NCBI RefSeq assembly: GCF_009193265.1
Contig: NZ_VZZZ01000001.1
Coordinates: forward strand, 558,001-622,000
Origin: Marinobacter changyiensis
Lineage (GTDB): Bacteria > Pseudomonadota > Gammaproteobacteria > Pseudomonadales > Oleiphilaceae
Direction of reading: 5' to 3'
Length of the DNA stretch: 64,000 nt
Shown: positions 17,218-26,127 of the stretch, in pieces
How the letters are laid out: every line of letters begins with the position of its first letter
Position numbering within the stretch: position 1 is the first letter of the stretch
The notes under the pieces: model-generated
What the model was told of the DNA's origin: nothing
Database searches by the model: none
The model's input: the letters and a program-made list of their open reading frames with translations, nothing else
Program-made: the position numbers and the translations under genes

Positions 17218-18138
17218 TCAATACACTTTTTCCGCGCCCTCGGGACGGCTCTTGAAGCGCTTGTGCAACCACAGATACTGATCCGGATACTGACGGATAG
17301 TCGTTTCGATAAAACCGTTCCAGACTGCGGCGTCTTGCTGATCGTCCTCGCCGAACCCTTCCTGGATTGGAGAAAACACCACCTGATAGCGGCCCTGCGG
17401 CGTTCTCAGATGGCTGACACAAATGACTGAAGCGCCCGACTCCCGGGCCAGATGGCTGGGCATGGTAATGCAACCAGCCTCGACCCCGAAAAACGGCGTG
17501 TAGATCTTGTTCTTTTTGCCGAAATCCTGATCGCAGGCGTACCAGACCTGCCCGCCATTCTTCAGAAACGTCATCATTGCGGGCATTTCCCGCTTGGTAA
17601 AGGGCTGGATATTGAAATGGCGTCGACGGCCTTTCTCGATGATGTGGTCAATCACCGGGTTGTTATTCGGACGGTACATATAGCCGGGTTTGTCCAGCTT
17701 GCTGGCTATCAGCGGCAGGGCGAAATCCAGAATGCTGTAATGTCCGCCAATCAGCAACACACCGTTGCCTCGGGCTTTGGCTTCCTCAAGGTGCTCCAGG
17801 CCGAAAATTTCAGTGGTGTCCAGGTAAGGCGTCATATCCCGCCACCAGGCATGGGTACTTTCCAAAAAACCCCGGGCACAGGCTATAAAGCAGGATTCCA
17901 CCAGTTCGTCGCGGGCCTGGGCATCCAGCTCGGGCATGCAGACTTTGATATTGGTCTGCGCCACCCGGGCGCGGGATTTCAATCGTCGGTTCAGCAGACG
18001 GCCAATGCCAGCACCCCAGCGCTGCTTGGAGGCCATGGGAAGTTGCGCCAACAAATACAACACGCCCCCCAACAACCACGAGGGCACTAAAGCCGGGTGC
18101 CACAACGGGCGGGTACGTTTGTAATGATCCGGATTCAT
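17218..18138 (-). CDS. LpxL/HtrB-family lysophospholipid (lipid A) acyltransferase
   Basis: 306 residues, the usual length for lipid A late acyltransferases, which add a secondary acyl chain to Kdo2-lipid IVA at the inner face of the inner membrane. The catalytic HX4D motif is in LIGGHYSILDFAL (near residue 134), preceded by a single N-terminal hydrophobic anchor (SWLLGGVLYLLAQLP). Later family blocks include YMYRPNNNPVIDHII, YACDQDFG and the C-terminal QYLWLHKRFKSRP. Whether it transfers laurate, myristate or a hydroxy acid cannot be told. Monocistronic; downstream lies degraded sequence. Confidence 0.9.
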   Translation of the reverse strand: MNPDHYKRTRPLWHPALVPSWLLGGVLYLLAQLPMASKQRWGAGIGRLLNRRLKSRARVAQTNIKVCMPELDAQARDELVESCFIACARGFLESTHAWWRDMTPYLDTTEIFGLEHLEEAKARGNGVLLIGGHYSILDFALPLIASKLDKPGYMYRPNNNPVIDHIIEKGRRRHFNIQPFTKREMPAMMTFLKNGGQVWYACDQDFGKKNKIYTPFFGVEAGCITMPSHLARESGASVICVSHLRTPQGRYQVVFSPIQEGFGEDDQQDAAVWNGFIETTIRQYPDQYLWLHKRFKSRPEGAEKVY

Positions 18139-18245
18139 GGCAAAGATCGCTTTTGCAGACTTGGAAACTCAGCCTGGAATTATCGCACAGAGCGGCCTTC
18201 GATCACAGGCGCCGGACCAGGCCCGTCCGGCGCTTCCAGAGACGA

Positions 18246-18617
18246 TTAACCGAAGTGGAAAAAGGCGACTTTGTTGCCATCCGGGTCACGGACATAGGCG
18301 CCGTAAAACTGGTCCGGAATGCGCTGACCGGGTTCACCATCACAGGTGGCGCCGAGCTCAATCGCTTTATGATAGAACTTGTCTACCAATTCCTTCGAGC
18401 CCGGGTTGAAAGCTACCATGTTGCCGTTACCCGGATGGTTGGGTTCGTTATTGTAGGGTGTGCATACCGCCAGCATCGGGGTTTTCATGTTGTTGCCGAT
18501 AAACGCTATGCGGTCCATATCCAGCAGCAACCTGGCATCAAGGTCCGCCAGCAGTTCCGTGTAGAATTTTTTGGCTTTCGCCATGTCGCTAACGCCAAGC
18601 GTTACATATCCGATCAT
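18246..18617 (-). CDS. VOC-superfamily (glyoxalase-like) protein
   Basis: 123-residue single-module vicinal-oxygen-chelate protein with paired beta-alpha-beta-beta-beta units: IGYVTLGVSDMAKAKKFYTE at the start and YGAYVRDPDGNKVAFFHFG at the end, the latter including the DPDGN turn of the family. The metal ligands and substrate are not assignable. The ATG is preceded by AAGGA nine bases upstream. Lies between TauE and LpxL-like genes on the same strand, with gaps over 100 bases on either side, so it is probably independently transcribed. Confidence 0.85.
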   Translation of the reverse strand: MIGYVTLGVSDMAKAKKFYTELLADLDARLLLDMDRIAFIGNNMKTPMLAVCTPYNNEPNHPGNGNMVAFNPGSKELVDKFYHKAIELGATCDGEPGQRIPDQFYGAYVRDPDGNKVAFFHFG

Positions 18618-18740
18618 TGAAATTTATCCTTGTTGTCCGTGGGAGTCATTATCACAGCAAATCAACAAATGCCATGCCTGACGTTCTACGCTTATCATCT
18701 GCACAAAGTCCACTATTCACCCAAACCCGAGCACCACACC

Positions 18741-19517
18741 CTAACCTGACAGGCCTTTCCAGAGCCCGATACAGCTGATCAGCAATAAAGTGCCCCCGAG
18801 CAGGCGGAAAAAAACCGGTGTTTCCGCCGACATCATACGCTCATGGAAACGCAGGCCTGTGACATGGCCGATAGCGGCGCAGGGCAGCAGCCACAGGTGA
18901 TGAATCAGTTGCAGATCCACCCCCGCATAGATGAACGCCGCCATTTTGATGGTCACCAGAATAAACCAGAGTGCGAACAGGGTATCCCGCAACTTCTCTT
19001 TCGGCAGATGCTGGGCCACCACCGCAATGATCAACGGCGCCCCGATCAGCGAGGTGCCGCTGATGTAGCCGCCCAGCATCAGAAACGCCCCATCCACCAC
19101 TTTGCTGTTGCTGCGAAACGGCTTGTCGAGGATATAGGAGATGGAGTAAAGCGCCACGATGGAGAAAATAATCACGCTCATAATGTTGGCCGGCAGGGTC
19201 AGCAAGCCCAGCACCCCGACCAACTTGGGCACGATCATGATAGCCAGAATTCGCCACAGGTAAGGCCAGTCCACCGTGCCGACCATCGGCTGCCCCGGAA
19301 CCGTGCGCCTGCGGTTGTTGAGGACAATGGTAAGGGAGGAGAACACCAGCAGATGCACTGCAATCAGCGGCAGATAAACCAGCGGCTGATTCTCCACAAG
19401 AAGCAGGAACGGCAAAGACAACACGGCCCCACCGAAGCCCAGACCCGAACGCACAAAGCCGCTCCAGATAAAGATCAGGGCGATGAGCACATACTGGATG
19501 AGTGAGAGATCCGTCAT
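18741..19517 (-). CDS. TauE/SafE-family membrane anion exporter
   Basis: 258-residue hydrophobic protein of the sulfite exporter TauE/SafE family (formerly DUF81). The N-terminal WSGFVRSGLGFGGAVLSLPF contains the conserved glycine-rich GLGFGGA loop, and the second half repeats this as MLGGYISGTSLIGAPL, reflecting the internal duplication. About eight helices. Family members move sulfite, sulfoacetate or related organic anions; no sulfur genes adjoin here, so the substrate is open. Divergent from the radical SAM gene, with a 240-base region holding the latter's SOS promoter. Confidence 0.87.
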   Translation of the reverse strand: MTDLSLIQYVLIALIFIWSGFVRSGLGFGGAVLSLPFLLLVENQPLVYLPLIAVHLLVFSSLTIVLNNRRRTVPGQPMVGTVDWPYLWRILAIMIVPKLVGVLGLLTLPANIMSVIIFSIVALYSISYILDKPFRSNSKVVDGAFLMLGGYISGTSLIGAPLIIAVVAQHLPKEKLRDTLFALWFILVTIKMAAFIYAGVDLQLIHHLWLLPCAAIGHVTGLRFHERMMSAETPVFFRLLGGTLLLISCIGLWKGLSG

Positions 19518-19663
19518 AGGTCTGTATCAGCAGGCATAAATGAGGGGAGCACTATAGTCCGCCAGCAAAGAAAGTGCATCCAACGGACCATCAACTGCAC
19601 AGCCTGGCGGAGGTCGTGTTCGATGGGGGCGTCATGGTCAAGAACTCTTTGTACCGCCCAAAT

Positions 19664-19683
19664 TACTGTACATTTATACAGCT
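19664..19683. promoter_or_regulatory. LexA (SOS) box upstream of the radical SAM gene
   Basis: CTGTACATTTATACAG at 19666-19681, flanked by TA on the left, fits the LexA consensus CTGTATATATATACAG with two internal differences and both CTG/CAG ends intact. It lies about 75 bases before the ATG at 19758 and overlaps a plausible promoter. The Pseudomonas aeruginosa orthologue PA0069 belongs to the LexA regulon, which supports the call. Confidence 0.85.
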
Positions 19684-19757
19684 ATATCTGCTAGACTTTT
19701 GGTACTGTGCCTCCGTGGCGAGACACCTTCGGACTCTTAATCTGGACAGGGGGCTCA

Positions 19758-20819
19758 ATGCGAACACGCGGAACCGGCAACAATCCACACAATCGTTTTC
19801 AGACCATTGTCACAGACCGGCAGGTGGAGGATGACTGGTACCGGGACCCGGAAGACGAACTCAATCCCGACAGCCTGGCTACATCGGTCAGCGATGAGAT
19901 GGTGAAAACCATTATCAGCCGCAACCAGTCGCCAGATGTGCCCTTTGACCGGTCAATCAACCCCTATCGCGGATGCGAGCACGGCTGCATCTATTGTTTT
20001 GCCCGACCCAGCCACGCTTACTGGGACATGTCCCCGGGGCTTGATTTCGAGACCCGGCTGATTGCCAAGCCCAATGCGCCCGCGCGCCTGCGGGCGGAAC
20101 TGGACAAGCCCAACTACCGCTGTTCGGCGATTGCTCTTGGGGTGAATACCGATGCCTATCAACCCATCGAAAAACAGCGGCGCATTACCCGGCAGCTGCT
20201 GGAGGTGTTACTGGAATACCGTCATCCGGTGACTATTATTACCAAGGGTGCACTGATACTGCGGGACCTGGACCTGCTCTCAGAGCTCGCCGCCAGCGGG
20301 CTGTGTTCGGTAAGGGTCAGTCTGACCACGCTGGATAATGATCTGAAACGTCGCATGGAGCCCCGCACGGCCGCACCAGCGACGCGGTTACGTATCATTC
20401 GGGAATTGACCTGCGCCGGTGTGCCGGCTGGCATCATACTGGGCCCGGTCATCCCGTTTGTGAACGATCAGGAACTGGAAGCCATTCTGGAAGCCGCATT
20501 CGATGCCGGTGCGACCCGGGCGAGCTGGATCATGCTGCGACTGCCCCATGAAATTGCAGAATTATTCGAAGACTGGCTGCACCGTCACTTCCCTCATCGC
20601 GCCAGCCATGTCATGAACCGGATGCGTGATCTGCGCGGCGGCAAAGTCTACGACAGCAGTTTCGGTAAGCGCATGACCGGTCAGGGGCCTTATGCAGACC
20701 TGATCCGCCAGCGCTTCAATCGCAAAGCCCGGACTCTGGGAATGGCGCTCCACGAAGCCGAACCGTTAAGGACTGATCTGTTTCAACGCGCTGAGGGTCA
20801 ACAACTGAGCCTTTTATAA
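19758..20819 (+). CDS. PA0069-family radical SAM protein, SOS-regulated
   Basis: 353 residues of the SplB-like radical SAM group. The [4Fe-4S] cluster motif is atypical in spacing, Cys73-X3-Cys77-X2-Cys80 in GCEHGCIYCFARP, normal for radical SAM. The N terminus RTRGTGNNPHNRF and the block SINPYRGCEHGC are typical of PA0069-type proteins. The substrate is unknown; homology to spore photoproduct lyase and SOS control suggest a role in handling damaged DNA or nucleotides, which is inference. The ATG at 19758 follows AGGGGG; a longer frame to 19707 lacks a ribosome site. Confidence 0.88.
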   Translation: MRTRGTGNNPHNRFQTIVTDRQVEDDWYRDPEDELNPDSLATSVSDEMVKTIISRNQSPDVPFDRSINPYRGCEHGCIYCFARPSHAYWDMSPGLDFETRLIAKPNAPARLRAELDKPNYRCSAIALGVNTDAYQPIEKQRRITRQLLEVLLEYRHPVTIITKGALILRDLDLLSELAASGLCSVRVSLTTLDNDLKRRMEPRTAAPATRLRIIRELTCAGVPAGIILGPVIPFVNDQELEAILEAAFDAGATRASWIMLRLPHEIAELFEDWLHRHFPHRASHVMNRMRDLRGGKVYDSSFGKRMTGQGPYADLIRQRFNRKARTLGMALHEAEPLRTDLFQRAEGQQLSLL

Positions 20820-20890
20820 CCGAAGGAATAAAAGATTCTTCTTTATATCCACTAATTAACTGTCCTTATCAATTAGAATTAGCCAGCTAC

Positions 20891-20918
20891 GTGACAAAAA
20901 TCGCCTATTTTCTATACT
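20891..20918 (+). promoter_or_regulatory. Promoter for cfa
   Basis: GTGACA (20891-20896) and TATACT (20913-20918) are separated by 16 bases in an AT-rich stretch, about 108 bases before the cfa start. The C preceding TATACT gives the extended CTATACT often seen at sigma-S promoters; cfa is sigma-S controlled in E. coli. Inferred from sequence only. Confidence 0.5.
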
Positions 20919-21025
20919 GAAATCTGGTGTTGTTGATATCGCATCGGGAAGTAGCTGTATCCACCCTTTTACACGAGGTGTACCGCAAAGAATGAACATC
21001 AGTGATCATCAGGGAGCGAGGAGTT

Positions 21026-22342
21026 ATGAGCCAAAGCACCAGCAAAGAGGACACGCTGCAGGAACAACTGTCTAACCGACCCCATAAGTTGTCTGAACCG
21101 GTGCCAGAGGAAAGCACGGATCGCAAGACTCACAGTTACGAACGCTGGCTGATCGCAAAGTTGTTGAGAATGGCCGGTAACCCACCCGTTCGCTTCCAAC
21201 TCTGGAATGACGAAATCATAGAATCAGACGTCGGCGCCGCCAGTTTCACGCTCCGGCTGGCTGATCCCAAAGCGCTTTATCAATTGGTCAGCAACCCCAA
21301 TCTGGCATTCGGTGACCTCTACAGCTCCGGGCGTTTGAAGGTCGAGGGCGATCTGTCAGACCTGATGACGGCGCTTAATCGGGCCGTGCACAAAGCACGT
21401 GAGCAGTGGCCAAAGTGGCTTGAGGCTGTCTGGCGTAATCACAACCCCCGCTCTACCAGTGTTTCGGATGCCAGGGAAAACATTCACCATCATTACGACC
21501 TTGGCAACGAGTTCTATCGGCTCTGGCTTGACCAGGCCGAAATGCAGTACACCTGCGCCTACTATGAAAGCCCGGACTTGTCTCTGGAGCAGGCGCAATT
21601 GGCAAAGTTGGAACACATCTGCCGTAAATTGCGACTCCAACCCGGCCAGACCGTGGTCGAGGCTGGCTGCGGCTGGGGCGGCCTGGCACGCTATATGGCC
21701 CGCCAGTACGGCGTCAAAGTTCATGCCTACAACATCTCTCGGGAGCAATTGGCATTCGCCCGAGCAGAGGCTGAGAAACAGGGCCTGAATCATCTGATCG
21801 AATACATTGAGGATGATTATCGCAATATCGCTGGCCAGTACGACGCGTTTGTTTCTGTCGGCATGCTGGAACATGTGGGCAAGGATCACTATGACGAGAT
21901 GGCTCAGGTAATCCGGCGCTCACTGAAACCGGAAGGTATAGCGCTGCTGCACAGTATCGGTCGAAACCGCCCTATGTTGATGAACGCCTGGATCGAGAAG
22001 CGCATTTTCCCCGGCGCCTATCCACCCAGCATCGGCGAATTCATGGGCATTTGTGAGAGTGGAAATTTCTCGGTACTGGATGTGGAGAATCTGAGATTGC
22101 ACTACGTCACCACCCTGGAGCACTGGATGGCACGGTTTGAAAGCGTCCAGGACAAAGTCACCGAATTGTATGATGCTCACTTCACCAGGGCGTGGCACCT
22201 GTATCTGGCGGGTTCGATTGCGGCCTTCCGGACCGGCTCATTGCAACTGTTTCAGGTTGTGTTCACCCACGGCGATAACAACAACCTGCTCCCGACCCGC
22301 AGACATCTCTACAGTTCTCCCGCTGCGCCGGAGACCTGGTGA
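21026..22342 (+). CDS. cfa: Cyclopropane-fatty-acyl-phospholipid synthase family methyltransferase
   Basis: 438 residues. An N-terminal lipid-binding region (about 1-130) precedes a SAM-binding domain with VEAGCGWGGLARYMARQYG. The residues lining the bicarbonate site of the E. coli enzyme appear conserved: Cys in MQYTCAYYES, Glu in GMLEHVG, His in LLHSIGRNRP, Tyr in LHYVTTLEHW. It should add a methylene from SAM across cis double bonds of membrane phospholipids, although close paralogues make methyl-branched chains. The ATG at 21026 follows GAGGAG. The next gene, a flavoprotein, starts within 15 bases of its stop, so the two are likely co-transcribed. Confidence 0.9.
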   Translation: MSQSTSKEDTLQEQLSNRPHKLSEPVPEESTDRKTHSYERWLIAKLLRMAGNPPVRFQLWNDEIIESDVGAASFTLRLADPKALYQLVSNPNLAFGDLYSSGRLKVEGDLSDLMTALNRAVHKAREQWPKWLEAVWRNHNPRSTSVSDARENIHHHYDLGNEFYRLWLDQAEMQYTCAYYESPDLSLEQAQLAKLEHICRKLRLQPGQTVVEAGCGWGGLARYMARQYGVKVHAYNISREQLAFARAEAEKQGLNHLIEYIEDDYRNIAGQYDAFVSVGMLEHVGKDHYDEMAQVIRRSLKPEGIALLHSIGRNRPMLMNAWIEKRIFPGAYPPSIGEFMGICESGNFSVLDVENLRLHYVTTLEHWMARFESVQDKVTELYDAHFTRAWHLYLAGSIAAFRTGSLQLFQVVFTHGDNNNLLPTRRHLYSSPAAPETW

Positions 22343-22355
22343 TATGGAGCCTTCC

Positions 22356-23480
22356 ATGGAGCACTATGACATCATCGTGATTGGCGGCGGCCCTGCGGGA
22401 TCGACCCTGGCGTGGTCCCTGGAAAAAAGCGGTAAACGGGTGCTGATTATCGACAAACAGGATTTCCCCCGGGATAAAACCTGTGCGGGCTGGGTGACTC
22501 CGGCCGTGATGGATACACTGGAAATCGATCTGGACGATTACGCCCAGGGCCGGACGCTACAGCCCATCCGTGCGTTCCGGATCGGCATGATGGGGCAGGC
22601 TCCTGTGGACAACGATCATGGTGAAACGGTCAGTTACGGAATTCGCCGTTGCGAGTTTGATGACTACCTGCTGGGGCGGGTGAGTGCCGACAAAAAGTTG
22701 AGAACACCGGTTAAATCCATCGAACAGAATGGCCGTAACTGGGTAATCAACGACACCTTCGAAGCACCGTTACTGATCGGGGCGGGGGGGCATTTCTGTC
22801 CTGTTGCCAAAAAGCTGGGAGACGGGCCCGGCAGCCATGAGACCGTGGTAGCGGCCAAGGAAATCGAGTTCGAAATGACGGCCGCCCAAGCCCGCGTCTG
22901 CCTGGCCCGGGGCGATACACCGGAAATCTGGTTCTGCCGTGACCTGAAGGGCTATGCCTGGGTATTCCGCAAAGGCAATTTCCTCAATATTGGCCTCGGT
23001 CGTGAGGACAACCACAAGCTGACGGCTCATCTCAATGACTTTGTTGACGAGATGAAGGCCCAGGGTCGCATTCCCGCTGACGTCCCCGGCCGTTTCAAGG
23101 GTCACGCCTACCTGCTCTACGCTCACGCCGAGCGGCCGCTGGTGGATGAAGGCGTCATGCTGATCGGCGATGCCGCAGGCCTCGCCTACACCCAAAGCGG
23201 CGAAGGGATTCGTCCCGCCATTGAATCCGCATTGATCGCCGCAGATGTGATCCGGCGTGTGCCGGATGTTTCAGCCGGCAGCCTGCAGCGTTACGGGGAA
23301 GCGATATCCGAGCGCTTCGGCACGCGCACGCTGAACGATCAATCCGGCTGGCAAACCCCCGACTGGGTCAAGCTGCCCCTGGCCAGCTGTCTGATGCGGT
23401 CCCATTGGTTCACACGCAAAGTGGTGACGGAGAAGTGGTTTCTCCATCAGCAAGTGCCACCACTGGAATCTGCCCTGTAG
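22356..23480 (+). CDS. FAD-dependent oxidoreductase, geranylgeranyl-reductase-like
   Basis: About 374 residues. The N terminus EHYDIIVIGGGPAGSTLAWS is a Rossmann FAD site, DKTCAGWVTPAVMD resembles the geranylgeranyl reductase family, and VMLIGDAAGLAYTQSGEGI is the second FAD-contacting motif. Such enzymes reduce or oxidise prenyl or acyl chains, or act as halogenase-like monooxygenases. The reaction is unknown; close linkage to cfa suggests a fatty-acyl substrate. Start choice: ATG 22356 has GGAG six bases upstream; ATG 22344, four codons earlier, directly follows the cfa stop and is also possible. Confidence 0.82.
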   Translation: MEHYDIIVIGGGPAGSTLAWSLEKSGKRVLIIDKQDFPRDKTCAGWVTPAVMDTLEIDLDDYAQGRTLQPIRAFRIGMMGQAPVDNDHGETVSYGIRRCEFDDYLLGRVSADKKLRTPVKSIEQNGRNWVINDTFEAPLLIGAGGHFCPVAKKLGDGPGSHETVVAAKEIEFEMTAAQARVCLARGDTPEIWFCRDLKGYAWVFRKGNFLNIGLGREDNHKLTAHLNDFVDEMKAQGRIPADVPGRFKGHAYLLYAHAERPLVDEGVMLIGDAAGLAYTQSGEGIRPAIESALIAADVIRRVPDVSAGSLQRYGEAISERFGTRTLNDQSGWQTPDWVKLPLASCLMRSHWFTRKVVTEKWFLHQQVPPLESAL

Positions 23481-23509
23481 CGTTCAGCTGAATTTGGCAA
23501 CCATCACAC

Positions 23510-23548
23510 CACAAAAAGAAACGCCGGATAGTCCCCTGCCCGGCGTTT
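23510..23548 (-). terminator. Rho-independent terminator of dps
   Basis: AAACGCCGG (23519-23527) and CCGGCGTTT (23540-23548) form a nine-pair stem with a 12-base loop. Read on the minus strand it is followed by TTTCTTTTTG, a U-rich tract, 38 bases after the dps stop. It may also slow transcription arriving from the plus-strand flavoprotein gene. Confidence 0.8.
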
Positions 23549-23585
23549 ACCATACTGCATTCAAAACCCGTCAGATCAGTGGGTC

Positions 23586-24059
23586 TTACTGACCCAGATA
23601 GCTCCGGTACATCCAGACAGTTTTTTCCTGCTGGGATATGTAGTCGCTCATCAGAGCAACCGTGCCCTCGTCACTGGCTTCACCCGCAAGGTTTAAAAGA
23701 CCCCGTTGCTTGCCAATCAGCTTGGCGAAACTTTCAACGATGTTCTCCACGGCTTCTTTACCGCTGTGCACATCTTTGCGCTCGGGGACTTCAGAGCGCT
23801 CGATGTAAGTGCTGTAGGCGTGAGCCGGGCGATGCCCCAATGTCAGAACGCGTTCAGCGATCTCATCAATCTTGAGCAAAAGATCGTCGTAAAGTTCTTC
23901 GAACTTGGCGTGCAGCTCGAAGAAATTATCGCCCTTTATATTCCAGTGATAGCCACGAACGTTCATATAGAAAATCTGGTAATTGGCCAGCAGTTCATTC
24001 AATGAATCGGCAAGATTTTGGGTCTTTACGGTGTCTAAACCAATAAAATTGGTGCTCAT
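23586..24059 (-). CDS. dps: Dps-family ferritin-like protein
   Basis: 157 residues, the standard size of Dps, which forms 12-subunit shells that oxidise and store iron and protect DNA in stationary phase or under peroxide. The ferroxidase-site region NVRGYHWNIKGDNFFELHAKFEELYDD is split here as NVRGYHWNIKGDNF plus ELHAKFEELYDD, with the conserved His and acidic residues present. The ATG at 24059 is preceded by AAGGAG; the frame runs further upstream, but without support. The N terminus is short and little charged, so DNA binding may be weak. Its own terminator follows. Confidence 0.93.
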   Translation of the reverse strand: MSTNFIGLDTVKTQNLADSLNELLANYQIFYMNVRGYHWNIKGDNFFELHAKFEELYDDLLLKIDEIAERVLTLGHRPAHAYSTYIERSEVPERKDVHSGKEAVENIVESFAKLIGKQRGLLNLAGEASDEGTVALMSDYISQQEKTVWMYRSYLGQ

Positions 24060-24250
24060 AGAGTCACTCCTTATGATTCCGAGCGAAGGATATTGACGCT
24101 CAATGTAAAACGGATACGGCAGCCAGTGAAATTCAGACCGGCAATCCCGTTCATAGCCTGCCTGTATAGTTGTGATCTGATTCGATGAATTCAATGGCAC
24201 CTCTACCGATTGACCAAAGCTATCAGATATCAAAATACAATTTACTTAAC

Positions 24251-24263
24251 AATGATTATCAAT
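24251..24263. promoter_or_regulatory. Possible Fur-like element in the dps/DUF2061 gap
   Basis: AATGATTATCAAT contains the perfect TGAT-T-ATCA dyad found at the core of Fur boxes, but the outer arms match poorly. Position between an iron-storage gene and a membrane protein makes it worth noting only. Confidence 0.25.
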
Positions 24264-24307
24264 CAGCGTCTAATGGAGCCATCGAATCGCCGAGTGTGGA
24301 GAAAAAC

Positions 24308-24577
24308 ATGGGTGTCCTGAAACCATTAATGCACAATCACCATGGCAAACCTGATAATTCACTGATGAAAACCATCACGTTTGCGGCTACTCACTTCACG
24401 GTCGCATTCACGGTCGCCTATCTGCTGACAGGTGACCTTCTGATCGGCGGCCTGATCGCTATAGTGGAACCTGCAATCAATACAGTGGTTTATTTCTTTC
24501 ACGAGAAGCTGTGGGCGAAAAGCGAGAAAGCCTTGGCCGAACGGCAGGTTATCTGTGAACAGGCCAACGGTTACTGA
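24308..24577 (+). CDS. DUF2061 small membrane protein
   Basis: 89 residues with the DUF2061 core: SLMKTITFAATHFTVAFTVAYLLTGDLLIGG (two adjoining helices, residues about 18-50) and the EPAINTVVYFFHEKLWAK block. Two or three membrane helices and a charged cytoplasmic tail. No function is known for the family. The ATG at 24308 follows GGAG by five bases. It is divergent from dps, and a possible Fur-like element lies in its upstream region (24251-24263). Confidence 0.85.
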   Translation: MGVLKPLMHNHHGKPDNSLMKTITFAATHFTVAFTVAYLLTGDLLIGGLIAIVEPAINTVVYFFHEKLWAKSEKALAERQVICEQANGY

Positions 24578-24593
24578 ACATCTCGATGGTAGC

Positions 24594-26036
24594 TCAGGCA
24601 CCCGGACCGCAATCCATGCAGCGTTCAACACTTTCAGGACCCAGCTGTAGCTTATAGTTAAGATCTCTCAGCGCAGTTCGCACACCCTCTTCAATGACCG
24701 GATGATAAAACGGCATATCCAGCATCTCGCTGACGGTCATTCGCTTCTGGGCAGCCCAGGCCAGCAGATGGCCGATATGTTCTGCCGATGGCCCAAACAT
24801 TTCTGCTCCCAGGAACAGACCGGTACCGTGCTCGCCGTAGACGTGTAACATACCCTGGTTCTTGCCCAACACCCGGCTTCGGCCCTGGTCTTCGAAGGAC
24901 ACCTCGCCAACCGCGTATCCATCCTTGCAGCGGTCCTCTACCTGTTCAAGCGACAGCCCGACAGTAGCAATCTGAGGCTCGGTAAACACGACGCCGAGAG
25001 ACGTGCGGCGCAAACCCGCCCGAACATCCGGATACCCGCCCGCATTATCACCCGCAATTCGACCCTCGTCGGCTGCCTCATGAAGCAGCAGCGCGTCATT
25101 GTTGGCATCGCCGACAATGAATACATGGCTATTGCCGCATCGCAGAGTGTATCGGTCAAAGAGCGGTGTGCCACGTTCGTCCAGTTCAATCTCAGCGTTC
25201 TGGATATCCAGCTTGTCAACGTTCGGACGCCGACCGGTCGCAGCCAGCAAGTAATCAAAGGTTTCGGTAAGCTCGCCTTTTTCGGGGTCGTTAAAGGTAA
25301 CCTGAACACCCTTATCTGTGCGGGATACATCCGTTACATCCGAATCCGGATCAAAGCGGAATTCCTCGTTAAAGCTTTTGCAGGCGTACTCGCGGATGCC
25401 CTTGTTAGTTATCGGGCCAACCGAGCCGCTGACGCCAAACATCCGGATTCGGACCCCGAGCCGGCTGAGGGCCTGGCCGAGTTCCAGGCCAATGGCTCCG
25501 GGACCGAACACCGCGACCGATCCCGGCAAATCGTCCCATTCGAAGAGGTCGTCGTTTACAACAAGACGGTCACTCGCAGCCTCCAGAAAGCCGGGGATGC
25601 TGGAGCGGGAACCTGTCGCAATAACAATGCGATCCGCTTCAACTTCAAGATCCTCCCCCACCAGCAATCGGTGGGCGCCCAGGAAGCGGGCATTGCCGAC
25701 CAGCCGGTGCTCTGCAGGCAAGCTCTCTACCGCTTCAACAACAAAGCCCACAAAACGGTCCCGCTCTCGTTTCACCCGCTCCATGACAGCCTTGCCGTCA
25801 ATTCGGGAACCTTCCGGATATACGCCAAACAAGGGCGCCTTGTGCACATTGTGAGCGCTTTCGGCGGCGGCGATCAGCAGCTTGCTCGGCATACAACCAA
25901 CCCGCGCGCAGGTAGTACCGTATTGCCCGCCCTCAATCAGAACCAGGTTGTCAGTATGCTTCCGGGCCGCGCGATAGGCGCCCATACCTGCAGTTCCCGC
26001 TCCGATAATCGCTACGTCAACTTTGCGCTTTTCCAC
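24594..26036 (-). CDS. Dihydrolipoyl dehydrogenase-like flavoprotein disulfide reductase
   Basis: 480-residue class I pyridine nucleotide-disulfide oxidoreductase. FAD site: [18 protein letters not shown]; redox-active Cys43-Cys48 in [15 protein letters not shown](P) site: [17 protein letters not shown]; second FAD motif: [13 protein letters not shown]; C-terminal catalytic His-Glu in [15 protein letters not shown]. The layout is that of dihydrolipoyl dehydrogenase, but no 2-oxoacid dehydrogenase genes adjoin, so it may be a stand-alone Lpd paralogue or another disulfide reductase. GTG start at 26036 with AAGGAGG seven bases upstream. The C-terminal MDCGPGA tail adds an extra CMDC pair of cysteines. 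Confidence 0.88.
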   Translation of the reverse strand: MEKRKVDVAIIGAGTAGMGAYRAARKHTDNLVLIEGGQYGTTCARVGCMPSKLLIAAAESAHNVHKAPLFGVYPEGSRIDGKAVMERVKRERDRFVGFVVEAVESLPAEHRLVGNARFLGAHRLLVGEDLEVEADRIVIATGSRSSIPGFLEAASDRLVVNDDLFEWDDLPGSVAVFGPGAIGLELGQALSRLGVRIRMFGVSGSVGPITNKGIREYACKSFNEEFRFDPDSDVTDVSRTDKGVQVTFNDPEKGELTETFDYLLAATGRRPNVDKLDIQNAEIELDERGTPLFDRYTLRCGNSHVFIVGDANNDALLLHEAADEGRIAGDNAGGYPDVRAGLRRTSLGVVFTEPQIATVGLSLEQVEDRCKDGYAVGEVSFEDQGRSRVLGKNQGMLHVYGEHGTGLFLGAEMFGPSAEHIGHLLAWAAQKRMTVSEMLDMPFYHPVIEEGVRTALRDLNYKLQLGPESVERCMDCGPGA

Positions 26037-26127
26037 CTTGCGGCCTCCTTATCAACTGTTATTCGATGACTTTACTATAGCCCGCATACGATGGAGTCCG
26101 CCGGTTTTGGCCACTGCCTGAAATAAA

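Noticed and set aside
18843..19505. A 220-codon plus-strand frame opposite the TauE-like gene
   Set aside because: Translation is His/Gln-rich low-complexity, typical of the complement of a hydrophobic membrane protein.
25080..26069. A 329-codon open frame antisense to the dihydrolipoyl-dehydrogenase-like gene
   Set aside because: No domain or ribosome site; full overlap with a strongly supported flavoprotein.
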